A stretch of DNA of 16,129 bases, from the NCBI GenBank assembly GCA_919902965.1, contig CAKKSJ010000146.1, positions 1-16,129 of the forward strand, in the 5' to 3' direction. Origin of the DNA: Burkholderiales bacterium (GTDB lineage: Bacteria; Pseudomonadota; Gammaproteobacteria; Burkholderiales; SG8-39). The position numbers and the translations under genes were made by a program. Below, in pieces: positions 6,443-13,387 of the stretch. Position 1 is the stretch's first letter, and each line of letters begins with the position of its first letter. Below the pieces are notes generated by a model, which saw only the letters and a program-made list of their open reading frames with translations, was not told the origin of the DNA and searched no databases.

Positions 6443-7492
6443 ATGGCCGGGAAACTCAAAGTGGCGGCTGTGGGCGCAGGGTACTTCAGCCAATTTCAGT
6501 ATCAGGGCTGGCGCAATATGGACGCCGTGGAGATGGTTGCCCTAACCAACCGCGACCAGGAAAAAGGCCGCGCGATCGCCGCGCGCTATGGCGTACCCAA
6601 AGTCTATGGCCGGGTGGAGGAAATGCTGGATGCCGAGCAGCCCGACCTGTTGGACATCATTACCACACCCGCCACCTATCGAGATTACATCGCTGCCGCC
6701 GCGGCGCGCTGCATCACGGTAATTTGCCAGAAGCCTTTCGGTCGCAGCTTCAATGAAGCGCTGGAACTCGCCCAGATCGCGGAAAAATCCGGTGTCGCCT
6801 TGATCGTTCACGAAAACTTTCGCTGGCAACCCTGGTACCGCGAGGCCAAGCGACTGATCGCCGGCGGCAGGCTGGGCGCGCTGCACAGCGTGGCGTTCCG
6901 CCTGCGTCCCGGTGACGGCCAGGGCGCGCAAGCCTATCTGGATCGCCAGCCCTACTTTCAGCAGATGCCGCGCCTGTTGGTCTACGAAACCGCGATCCAC
7001 TGGATCGATACCTTCCGTTACCTGATGGGCGAGGTCAGCGCGGTCTATGCGCGGCTGCGCAAGCTCAATCCGGTCATAGCCGGCGAGGATGCCGCTTACA
7101 TCGTATTCGAGTACGAATCGGGCGCGACCGGCCTGTTCGACGGCAACCGGCTCAACGATCACGTCGCCAGCAACCCGCGCCGCACCATGGGCGAGATGTG
7201 GTTGGAAGGCAGCGGCGGCGTGCTGCGCCTGGACGGCGAGGGCAGGCTGTGGTGGAAGCCGCATCACGGCGACGAATCTGAACACATCTATGACAAAGGA
7301 CAGAACGACAGCTTTGGCGGTGGCGCCTGCGAGTGGCTGCAGCGCCATGTTGTTGAACACCTGCTCAACGGCGCGCCGCTGGAAAATACTGCGCGCGAAT
7401 ATCTCGTCAATCTGAAAATTCAGGAAGCAGTGTATCGCTCCCACAAGGACGGCAGAAGGATCGAACTGGCCGGCTTCGATCCCGTGGAATAA
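6443..7492 (+). CDS. Gfo/Idh/MocA-family NAD(P)-dependent oxidoreductase
   Basis: The protein has 349 residues and starts 5 bases after the preceding stop. A Rossmann fold opens with VAAVGAGYFSQ (Gly11, Gly13). The family's E-K-P motif appears as QKP (Gln96-Lys97-Pro98); the Lys is kept. The catalytic block HWIDTFRYL gives His186 and Asp189. HENFRWQPWYREAKRLI and the GRLG turn are also typical of the family. Members oxidise or reduce a hydroxyl or keto group on sugars, inositols or related molecules with NAD(P). Placed between a dehydrogenase and TRAP genes, it probably acts on the imported compound or its lactone precursor. The substrate is unknown. Confidence 0.88.
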   Translation: MAGKLKVAAVGAGYFSQFQYQGWRNMDAVEMVALTNRDQEKGRAIAARYGVPKVYGRVEEMLDAEQPDLLDIITTPATYRDYIAAAAARCITVICQKPFGRSFNEALELAQIAEKSGVALIVHENFRWQPWYREAKRLIAGGRLGALHSVAFRLRPGDGQGAQAYLDRQPYFQQMPRLLVYETAIHWIDTFRYLMGEVSAVYARLRKLNPVIAGEDAAYIVFEYESGATGLFDGNRLNDHVASNPRRTMGEMWLEGSGGVLRLDGEGRLWWKPHHGDESEHIYDKGQNDSFGGGACEWLQRHVVEHLLNGAPLENTAREYLVNLKIQEAVYRSHKDGRRIELAGFDPVE

Positions 7493-7548
7493 CCCGTGCT
7501 GCAAACATTTGGCGGCCAATAACCGACTCTTTTCAGGAGGGAACAACC

Positions 7549-8562
7549 ATGCAACGAAGGACATTCATTTCCCGCACTTTGATCACCGCAGCGGTCGCGG
7601 CTGCCTTTGCGCTGCCGCTGTCCGCGGGAGCGGTCACGACGCTCAAGTTCAGTCACACCGACCAGCCTGGCGGCGCGCGCCACAAGGCAGCCGAGCTGTT
7701 TGCAAAGAAGGTCGCCGACTACACGCAGGGCCGCTATGAGGTCAAGGTGTTTCCGGCAGGCCAGCTCGCCAATGATCCGAAGGCGGTGGAGCAGCTGCAG
7801 CTCGGCGGCGTCGATTTCACCGTGTCGAGCACCGGCACCTATGCCACGCATTTGCCCACCCTCAACCTTTCCCTGCTGCCCTATCTGGTCGAGAACTATG
7901 AGCAGGGGTGGAAGCTCTACGACGAATCCAAGTGGTTGAATCAGCAGTTCGCAAAGGCGCCCGCGAAAGGCTTCCGCTTCCTCGCTACCTGGGAAGCCGG
8001 TTTCCGCGACATGACTACCAAGGATCCCCTCGGCTCTCCGGCCGACGCCAAAGGCAAGAAGCTGCGCAGCTTCCCCAACGAGATGATGCGCTGGACACTG
8101 GAGGCGATCGGCTTCAATGTGCAGATCATGCCGCTGCCCGAGGTCTACCTCGCTATCCAGCAGGGCGCAGTTGGCGGACAGGAAAATCCCATCGACACCA
8201 TCTACGCGAACAAATTCTACGAGGTCGCGCCGAACGTGACATTGACACATCACGTCTACAGCCCGATTCCCTTGACCATGTCCGAGAAAACCTGGCTGAA
8301 GCTTTCGCCGGCCGACCAGGCGGCAGTGACCAAGGCCGGCGCCGAGACCGCCAAATGGATTCGCAACGAGATCCGCGCGAGCGACGACAAACAGCTCGCC
8401 GAGATGCAGTCCAAGGGCGCCAAGATATCGCGTCCGAACCTGGCGCCGTTCCGCGACTCGGTAAAGCCTGTCTACGTCAAGGCCAAGGAAAAGTACGGCG
8501 CTGACGTCGACGCGTTCCTGACCGACGCCGCGGCCGTGCGCAAGGCCTTACCGGCAAAATAG
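7549..8562 (+). CDS. dctP: TRAP transporter substrate-binding protein (DctP family)
   Basis: The protein has 337 residues. A strong AGGAGGG (7535-7541) sits 7 bases upstream of the ATG. The N-terminus is a signal peptide: basic MQRRTFISRTLI, a hydrophobic Ala-rich stretch, and a likely cut near LSAGA-VTTLKF (about residue 28). The mature part shows the DctP fold, with Arg173 in KKLRSFPN, the residue that in this family pairs with a substrate carboxylate. It is followed by MPLPEVYLAIQQGAVGGQENP (about residues 194-214), a conserved family block. It binds a carboxylated ligand in the periplasm and delivers it to the DctQM permease encoded next. The ligand cannot be told from sequence; the neighbouring enzymes favour a hydroxy or sugar acid. 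Confidence 0.93.
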   Translation: MQRRTFISRTLITAAVAAAFALPLSAGAVTTLKFSHTDQPGGARHKAAELFAKKVADYTQGRYEVKVFPAGQLANDPKAVEQLQLGGVDFTVSSTGTYATHLPTLNLSLLPYLVENYEQGWKLYDESKWLNQQFAKAPAKGFRFLATWEAGFRDMTTKDPLGSPADAKGKKLRSFPNEMMRWTLEAIGFNVQIMPLPEVYLAIQQGAVGGQENPIDTIYANKFYEVAPNVTLTHHVYSPIPLTMSEKTWLKLSPADQAAVTKAGAETAKWIRNEIRASDDKQLAEMQSKGAKISRPNLAPFRDSVKPVYVKAKEKYGADVDAFLTDAAAVRKALPAK

Positions 8563-8574
8563 GACCCGCACCGC

Positions 8575-8603
8575 GCCGCCGCGCAGTGCCCGCTCAAGGC
8601 GGC
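8575..8603 (+). other. GC-rich inverted repeat between dctP and dctQ
   Basis: GCCGCC (8575-8580) pairs with GGCGGC (8598-8603) across a 17-base loop, just after the dctP stop. Such a structure could raise dctP mRNA relative to the permease genes, but in sequence this rich in G and C it may be chance. Confidence 0.2.
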
Positions 8604-8647
8604 CGCGCTCGCGGTGACGGAACCACCAAGACCATCAGGATCCGACC

Positions 8648-9223
8648 ATGACCCGGTCCGGAACGTCCACTGCACCCCGGCAGCCTCTGCCGCGCGCGCT
8701 CCTGCGCGGTGATCTCCTTCCGGCGGCGCCGGCCGCACCGCCGATGCTGGCCGCGTTCGGCACGCTGGTCGACTGGGGCGTGGTCGCGATCGGCGCGGTC
8801 ATGATTGTCCTGGTATTCGTCAACGTGTTGCTGCACGTGTTCGGCAAGGATATGGCAGCGGTCACCGAGCTCGCGGAATTGTTGATGGTGTGGGTAACTT
8901 TCCTCTCGGGCGGATCGGCGACGCGTCGCGGCGCGCAGATGACGATTACCGAGTTCATCGACAAACTCGGCGGCGGCGCCCGCGCGGCCGCAGACGCCGT
9001 GATCGATTTGGTGGCGGTCGCGGTACTGCTGCTGCTGATCTGGTTTGGCTTCAATCTGGTCATCGTCGGGTGGGGGAACGAACTCACCGTGCTGCAGATA
9101 CCGATGTCCTTCCAGTACTTGGGTATGCCGGTTGGCGCGTTTGCGATGCTGGTCTGGGTCGTCTACGACCTGTACTTGATCGCGCAGGGCAAGACCCGCG
9201 ACCAGCGCTGGCCGAAGGAGTGA
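8648..9223 (+). CDS. dctQ: TRAP transporter small permease (DctQ family)
   Basis: The protein has 191 residues. The start ATG at 8648 is preceded by AGGA at 8636-8639; an ATG at 8744 would remove a Pro/Arg-rich N-terminal extension of 32 residues but has no ribosome site. Four hydrophobic segments fit DctQ: about 38-64, 70-90, 116-140 and 157-178. The segment SGGSATRRGAQMTITEFIDKL between helices 2 and 3 matches the family's conserved loop (usually R-x-x-x-H-I). The protein is in the inner membrane and is an essential partner of the large permease. It lies 85 bases after dctP and 4 bases before dctM. Confidence 0.9.
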   Translation: MTRSGTSTAPRQPLPRALLRGDLLPAAPAAPPMLAAFGTLVDWGVVAIGAVMIVLVFVNVLLHVFGKDMAAVTELAELLMVWVTFLSGGSATRRGAQMTITEFIDKLGGGARAAADAVIDLVAVAVLLLLIWFGFNLVIVGWGNELTVLQIPMSFQYLGMPVGAFAMLVWVVYDLYLIAQGKTRDQRWPKE

Positions 9224-9227
9224 CGCC

Positions 9228-10511
9228 GTGCTATCCGCGCTACTCTTTCTCGCATTCTTCCTGCTGGCACTCGCAGGGGTGCCGCTGTTGTTCTCGCTGC
9301 TAGCCACGACGGTAGCAACCATCGTCATCGGCAGCCTGGGCCACCCGCTGGAAACCATCTTTCTGTCGTTCATCGGCGGCGTCGAGCCGTTCATTCTTAT
9401 CGCCGTGCCCTTGTTCATATTCGCCGGCGAAATTCTTTCCTCGGGCGGCATCGGCCGACGCATCGTCGAATTCGCACGTGCGCTGCTCGGATTCCTGCCC
9501 GGCGGACTGGGGATCGTCACCGTTGCCTCCTGCCTGATGTTCGGCGGCGTATCCGGGTCGGCGATCGCAGACACGGCGGCGATCGGGTCGCTCGTCATCC
9601 CGTCGATGAAGAAGCGCGGCTACGCGAGCGGATTCGCCGCGGCGCTGCTTTCGGTTGCCGGCACGCTGGCACTGCTCATGCCGCTGTCGATTCCATTCCT
9701 CGTCTACGCGTTCATTTCAGGGGTGTCGATGCGCCAGCTGTCGATGTCCGGCCTGGTGCCGGGACTGTTCATGGCGATCGCGCTGATGGGGGTTTGCATC
9801 TGGTATGGCAAGAAGTCCGGCTGCGATAACGGCGACGTGCGTTCTTCAGCGCGACAGATCTGGGCGGCTACGCGCGACGCCGGACCGGCGCTGATGATGC
9901 CCCTAATCATCGTGGGCGGGATCTGGTCCGGCGTATTTACACCCACCGAATCGGCTGCCGTCGCCGTCGTCTACGGCATCGTCGTCTCGCTGTTCGTCTA
10001 CCGGGACATCCAACTGCGCGACCTGCCGCGCCTGCTGGTCAACGCGTTTCAGACCAGCGCCACTGTCATGCTGGTGATCGGCGCGACCGGCGCACTCGCC
10101 TGGCTGATCACTGCCGAGCAGGTGGCGGTCCAGCTGGCGACGTGGATCAAGCTCGTGGCCGATCAGCCCTGGCAGTTCCTGTTTCTGCTCAACGTCGCCT
10201 TGCTGCTGCTCGGCATTTTCATCGAGCCGCTTCCGGCGATGCTGTTGACCGTGCCGCTGCTGCTGCCGATCGCGAAGACCTTCGGCATCGATCTAGTGCA
10301 TCTGGGTGTGGTGATCACCGCGAATCTCGCCATCGCCCTGTACACGCCACCGGTGGGCGGTACACTCTTTGTCGCTGCGAAACTCGCCGATGCCGGCATC
10401 GGGGAGATTACCAAGGCGCTATGGCCACTGCTCATCGCCGCGGTGGCCGTGCTGTTTATGATCACCTACCTGCCGTGGTCGACCAGCGTCATCTGGCGGA
10501 TGCTCATGTGA
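9228..10511 (+). CDS. dctM: TRAP transporter large permease (DctM family)
   Basis: The protein has 427 residues and starts at GTG 9228, 4 bases after the dctQ stop, with GAAGGAG just upstream overlapping the end of dctQ. It is almost wholly hydrophobic, with around 11-12 membrane segments, as usual for DctM. Family blocks are visible: PLFIFAGEILSSGGIGRRIVEFA near residues 64-86, the SGSAIADTAAIGSLVIPSM motif, IWSGVFTPTESAAVAVVYG, and PLLLPIAKTFGIDLVHLGVV. It forms the Na+-coupled channel moving the DctP ligand inward. It is probably the last gene of the transcript's first part, because two hairpins follow. Confidence 0.93.
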   Translation: MLSALLFLAFFLLALAGVPLLFSLLATTVATIVIGSLGHPLETIFLSFIGGVEPFILIAVPLFIFAGEILSSGGIGRRIVEFARALLGFLPGGLGIVTVASCLMFGGVSGSAIADTAAIGSLVIPSMKKRGYASGFAAALLSVAGTLALLMPLSIPFLVYAFISGVSMRQLSMSGLVPGLFMAIALMGVCIWYGKKSGCDNGDVRSSARQIWAATRDAGPALMMPLIIVGGIWSGVFTPTESAAVAVVYGIVVSLFVYRDIQLRDLPRLLVNAFQTSATVMLVIGATGALAWLITAEQVAVQLATWIKLVADQPWQFLFLLNVALLLLGIFIEPLPAMLLTVPLLLPIAKTFGIDLVHLGVVITANLAIALYTPPVGGTLFVAAKLADAGIGEITKALWPLLIAAVAVLFMITYLPWSTSVIWRMLM

Positions 10512-10567
10512 AGGGGCTACGCATGCTGCCGGACGGTCTTTCCACTCGACCATGGATACGGCGACAG

Positions 10568-10587
10568 TCGCTGCCGTGCGGCAGCGA
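10568..10587 (+). other. Perfect 9-bp hairpin downstream of dctM
   Basis: Arms TCGCTGCCG (10568-10576) and CGGCAGCGA (10579-10587) are separated by TG, so the real loop would be formed by opening the inner pairs. No T-run follows, so it is not a standard intrinsic terminator. An mRNA-stabilising or processing element is as likely. Confidence 0.45.
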
Positions 10588-10613
10588 TGACGCAACGAGC
10601 GCGCAAGCCATTT

Positions 10614-10629
10614 CGCGACCGGCGTCGCG
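10614..10629 (+). other. Second hairpin upstream of the ABM gene
   Basis: Arms CGCGAC (10614-10619) and GTCGCG (10624-10629) are perfect around CGGC. It lies 27 bases after the first hairpin and about 40 bases before the next start codon. Together they fill most of the 157-base gap between dctM and the monooxygenase gene, where I see no other feature. Confidence 0.35.
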
Positions 10630-10668
10630 CCGAACCGTAGTGGTAGCGTAGATCCGGAGGCTCATGTC

Positions 10669-10959
10669 ATGTACGTCATTGCGGTCGATTTCACCCTCCA
10701 CGCGCAGCACATCGGCGCGTTCATGCCGCTGATGCAGGAAAATGCGCGAATCTCGCGCGAGACCGAGAGCGCTTGTCTGCGCTTTGACGTATGTCGCGAT
10801 CCGGCGCAGCCGGAGCGCGTGTTTTTATACGAGGTATATGCAGACCGGGCCGGCTTCGAAGCGCATCTGGCCGCCGCGCATTTCAAGGCATTCGATAGTG
10901 CTGTGAAAGCGATGGTAGCGAGCAAGTCGGCGCGCGCCTTTGAACTCGCGAACGGCTGA
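10669..10959 (+). CDS. ABM-domain protein, putative quinol/antibiotic-biosynthesis-type monooxygenase
   Basis: The protein has 96 residues, typical of single-domain dimeric ABM proteins (YgiN/LsrG types). GGAGG (10656-10660) sits 8 bases upstream of the ATG. Features include an N-terminal beta strand MYVIAVDFTL, the helix FMPLMQENARISRETESACLRFDV with the conserved Glu/Cys region, the strand ERVFLYEVYADRAGFEAHLAAAHF, and a C-terminal helix. The pattern Y-E-V-Y-x-D-x-x-x-F-x-x-H is the family hallmark. Such proteins act as cofactor-free oxygenases or isomerases on small ring or keto compounds. Here it follows a TRAP operon and probably acts on a catabolic intermediate. The exact reaction is unknown. 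Confidence 0.85.
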   Translation: MYVIAVDFTLHAQHIGAFMPLMQENARISRETESACLRFDVCRDPAQPERVFLYEVYADRAGFEAHLAAAHFKAFDSAVKAMVASKSARAFELANG

Positions 10960-10973
10960 GCCACGCGACCAAG

Positions 10974-10979
10974 TACAAT
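10974..10979 (+). promoter_or_regulatory. Possible -10 element before the GntR gene
   Basis: TACAAT matches the -10 consensus at five of six positions and lies about 30 bases before the ATG at 11009. No convincing -35 box is found at 16-18 bases upstream, so this is weak. Confidence 0.25.
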
Positions 10980-11008
10980 CCCCATTTTCGAGCGCAACGC
11001 ATATTGCA

Positions 11009-11794
11009 ATGAAATCACCCGCTACACGCGCTGCCAGCCGGCCGCGCAAAAACGCACCAGCGTCGTCCGCGCCCGCGGCAAAGCCGGCGGCCCTGAGCAA
11101 ATCCTCCGCGGTGGCGCAATCCAGGCGCCGGCATCTGCGGGAACCATTCGCCGACCGCGCCTATCGCGAACTGCGCGCGCGCATTCTGGACAACCGCCTG
11201 CGCTCCGGCGAGCAGTTCACCGAGGAAGAGTTGGCGGCGACGCTGGAGATGAGTCGAACGCCGACGCGGGAAGCCATGCTGCGTCTGGCCGGCGAGGGGC
11301 TGGTGGAGGTTCGCCCGCGTCATGGCATGAGAGTAAAGCCGGTATCCACGGCGGACATGCGGGAAATCTACGAAGTGCTCACGGCGCTGGAATCGACCGC
11401 GGCGGCTCTCGCCGCGGCGCGCACCGATCAAGGCGATTGCGTCGCGCAGATGCGCGCCGCGATCAATGACATGGATGCGGCGCTGGAGCGCGACGACCTC
11501 AAGGCGTGGGCAGAGGCCGACGAACAGTTTCACAAACTGCTGGTCGCAGCGGCAGGAAATTCGCGACTCAGCGAGCTGGTGCAGACTTTCGTCGGTCAGT
11601 CCAAGCGTGTGCGCATGCTGACACTACGACTCAGGCCGAAGCCGATCATGTCAAACCGCGACCACGAAGCGGTGGTGGACGCCGTCGAAGCGCACGACGC
11701 GGCGCGCGCGCGCAGGATTCACTACGCCCACAGGGAGAAAAGCGGGCGCATGCTGGTCGAGTTGCTCGCAAGCCACGGGCTCACGCAGTTGTGA
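11009..11794 (+). CDS. GntR-family transcriptional regulator, FCD subfamily
   Basis: The protein has 261 residues from the ATG at 11009. The frame is open further upstream, but the only earlier start (TTG 10940) lies inside the monooxygenase gene. The N-terminal 40 residues are basic and Ala/Ser-rich. Residues about 47-112 form the GntR winged helix-turn-helix, with FTEEELAATLEMSRTPTREA and the wing GLVEVRPRHGMRV. The remainder is an FCD ligand-binding domain with the metal set Asp171, His175 (ADEQFH), His219 (RDHEAV) and His241. Such regulators usually repress a neighbouring catabolic operon until a carboxylic acid ligand binds. The likely target is the 4294-10959 cluster via the inverted repeat at 4252-4265. 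The palindrome ATTGCAAT (11003-11010) overlaps its own start. Confidence 0.9.
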   Translation: MKSPATRAASRPRKNAPASSAPAAKPAALSKSSAVAQSRRRHLREPFADRAYRELRARILDNRLRSGEQFTEEELAATLEMSRTPTREAMLRLAGEGLVEVRPRHGMRVKPVSTADMREIYEVLTALESTAAALAAARTDQGDCVAQMRAAINDMDAALERDDLKAWAEADEQFHKLLVAAAGNSRLSELVQTFVGQSKRVRMLTLRLRPKPIMSNRDHEAVVDAVEAHDAARARRIHYAHREKSGRMLVELLASHGLTQL

Positions 11795-11832
11795 GGCGCA
11801 TGCCGCCGACCCGGTGGTCCCTGCAGCGGTGA

Positions 11833-12732
11833 CTAACTGGCGCTGATTCGCTGGTAATAACGCGCGCGGTAGATCAGGCGCCGCTTCTCTGGCGAGTCGG
11901 TGAAGGGCGTGCGCGTGTGCAGGACATTGTTCCCAACCAGGCCCATGCCCGGCTCCAGCCGTCCGCGGAACATCCAGGGAGAGGTCGTGGCGAGGATGTC
12001 TTCGAGCGCTGCGAGCGCGGCTTGGGTTGCAGCATCTTTCTTCCACTCTATGCTGACCGCGCGCGCGGTATAGCGCATGTGCAGAAAGCCGGCGGCGTCG
12101 ACTGAGAATACCGGGCCCGACTGCGCCGCCCGTTCGATGTGTCCGTCCTCGATGCGCGCCGGAACGGTCATGGCATCGCGCGCCATCAGCACGCGTATGT
12201 GCTGCTGATCGCGGTCGCGCAGCTGGATATAGGCGATCTCGTGGTCGAGCAAGTCGTTTTCGCCGCCGTTTTCTGCGCGTTGCACGCAGTGCAGCAGCAC
12301 CGCGTGCACCGCGCGTGTCTCCGGGTTGTAGTAGCCGTCAGTGTGCCACCTGATGCCGCGATTGGTGTAGGGGATGAATTCACCGCGCGTGCCGTGTCCG
12401 GCGACGGCAAGCGGCGAAATGCCGTCATCGTCGGCGAGATAGTTTGAATCGAGATCGCGCAGGCCGAGCTGCAGTCCGATCCGCCGCGGAATCTCCTTGT
12501 CCGGGTCAGCTCCGCTGGGACAGGCGTAGACCGCCATGTTGGCGCGGCCGCAGCGCTCGATCAGCGCCCGCTTCTCGCCTGTGCTTAGCGTGCGCGGGTC
12601 GCGCACTTCGACCACGAGTTCGCTTAGCGTTTTTGGAAAGTGCGCCAGTTTCGTGGCGCGCCAGGCTTGATACGCGGCATCGTCCTCGAGATCAAAGGCG
12701 GCGCCCGCCCGGGTATGCGTGGCCAGGTTCAT
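11833..12732 (-). CDS. TauD/TfdA-type Fe(II)/2-oxoglutarate-dependent dioxygenase
   Basis: The protein has 299 residues, normal for the family. The Fe(II) ligands are His130 and Asp132 in RGIRWHTDGYYN, and a distal His272 in NNVLHTRTPF. Arg274 or Arg285 could hold 2-oxoglutarate. The block ENGGENDLLDHEIAYIQLRD is typical of the fold. Members hydroxylate diverse small molecules, including sulfonates (TauD, which releases sulfite), but the N-terminal half does not look like TauD itself and the substrate is unknown. Its ATG overlaps the TGA of the upstream gene (ATGA at 12729-12732), so the two are translationally coupled. It converges with the GntR gene across a 38-base gap. Confidence 0.85.
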   Translation of the reverse strand: MNLATHTRAGAAFDLEDDAAYQAWRATKLAHFPKTLSELVVEVRDPRTLSTGEKRALIERCGRANMAVYACPSGADPDKEIPRRIGLQLGLRDLDSNYLADDDGISPLAVAGHGTRGEFIPYTNRGIRWHTDGYYNPETRAVHAVLLHCVQRAENGGENDLLDHEIAYIQLRDRDQQHIRVLMARDAMTVPARIEDGHIERAAQSGPVFSVDAAGFLHMRYTARAVSIEWKKDAATQAALAALEDILATTSPWMFRGRLEPGMGLVGNNVLHTRTPFTDSPEKRRLIYRARYYQRISAS

Positions 12733-13292
12733 TCGCCGACATTGCGTTCGCGCCGCGGCCGGCGCGGCGTCTCGCCTGCGGGTGCGAACAGGCCCGCGAG
12801 CGTGCTCTCCAGCGCTTTGATCGCCTCGGGCGCCTCGATTTCCATGATCTGATCGATCACCCAGGAATGATCCTTCTCCGGGACGATTTCGAGCAGCCGG
12901 CTGCCGAAAAAGCGGCGGAAGCCGAAGTCGGGGCCTTCTTTTTCGTCATAGGCGAAATCGGCATAGTCGGCGCCGCGCAGATTGGCGAGGTCTATGAAAT
13001 GGCTGCGGCAGCGCCCGGGCTCCGGCTCGGCCATGAGCATGTCGCGGTTGTCCTCGACCACCTCGGCCAGCTTCAGCGCGAGCGCAGTAGTGAACGCGAG
13101 CCGCTGGTCGGCGTCCAGCGCCCGGTAGGCGAGACGGTCGGCGGCGTGCAACAGGAATGCAAGATACTCGCACACGAAATCGAAATATTGCCTGCCGATG
13201 TCGATGTCGAACTGCGCTGCGCGCATGCGGCGGATGGCTTCCTGCGACAGTTTCCAGCCGAGCATGGCAATGACACTGGCCAGTTCGGACAT
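12729..13292 (-). CDS. Conserved-type protein of unknown function, coupled to the dioxygenase
   Basis: The protein has 187 residues from the ATG at 13292 (MSELASVIAML). An in-frame ATG at 13343 would add 17 residues of arginine- and histidine-rich sequence that looks unlike coding N-terminus. It is soluble and mostly helical, with a possible four-helix bundle in the first 110 residues, a single Cys (GRCRSHF), and an acidic/aromatic stretch ADYADFAYDEKEGPDFGF. The C-terminus is basic and Pro/Arg-rich. I recognise no family. Coupling by ATGA to the dioxygenase gene suggests a partner or accessory role. The palindrome at 13363-13376 lies about 70 bases upstream and may control both genes. Confidence 0.7.
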   Translation of the reverse strand: MSELASVIAMLGWKLSQEAIRRMRAAQFDIDIGRQYFDFVCEYLAFLLHAADRLAYRALDADQRLAFTTALALKLAEVVEDNRDMLMAEPEPGRCRSHFIDLANLRGADYADFAYDEKEGPDFGFRRFFGSRLLEIVPEKDHSWVIDQIMEIEAPEAIKALESTLAGLFAPAGETPRRPRRERNVGE

Positions 13293-13362
13293 GCTGCGTT
13301 CGCCTGCTCCCCGATGGAAGTGGCTGCGGATGCGGATGGCCACGTTTAGATGCCGCTGAGTG

Positions 13363-13376
13363 GGGTACTAGTACCC
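13363..13376. promoter_or_regulatory. Perfect 14-bp palindrome GGGTACTAGTACCC
   Basis: A fully symmetrical 14-base sequence lies in the 95-base gap between the tusA stop and the start of the unknown/dioxygenase unit. It is centred about 77 bases upstream of the start codon at 13292. Its half-site GGGTA reappears in inverted orientation in front of dsrA at 14621-14642. An operator role is inferred. Confidence 0.5.
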
Positions 13377-13387
13377 GCCCTTTGCAT

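Noticed and set aside
6542..7564. A 340-residue open frame on the - strand
   Set aside because: It is the complement of the Gfo/Idh gene, whose motifs are clear; the antisense translation shows no family pattern.
8594..9598. A 334-residue open frame on the - strand
   Set aside because: It is antisense to dctQ and the start of dctM; its low-complexity Asp/His/Arg-rich translation reflects complemented membrane-protein codons.
10940..11008. An upstream extension of the GntR gene to the TTG at 10940
   Set aside because: It would overlap the monooxygenase gene by 20 bases and adds residues with no domain value; the ATG at 11009 gives a normal FCD regulator.
12444..13349. A 301-residue open frame on the + strand opposite the dioxygenase unit
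   Set aside because: It lies antisense to two genes joined by an ATGA overlap, one with an intact Fe(II)-dioxygenase motif. Its translation is Arg/Pro-rich with no recognisable domain, as expected from the complement of GC-rich coding DNA.
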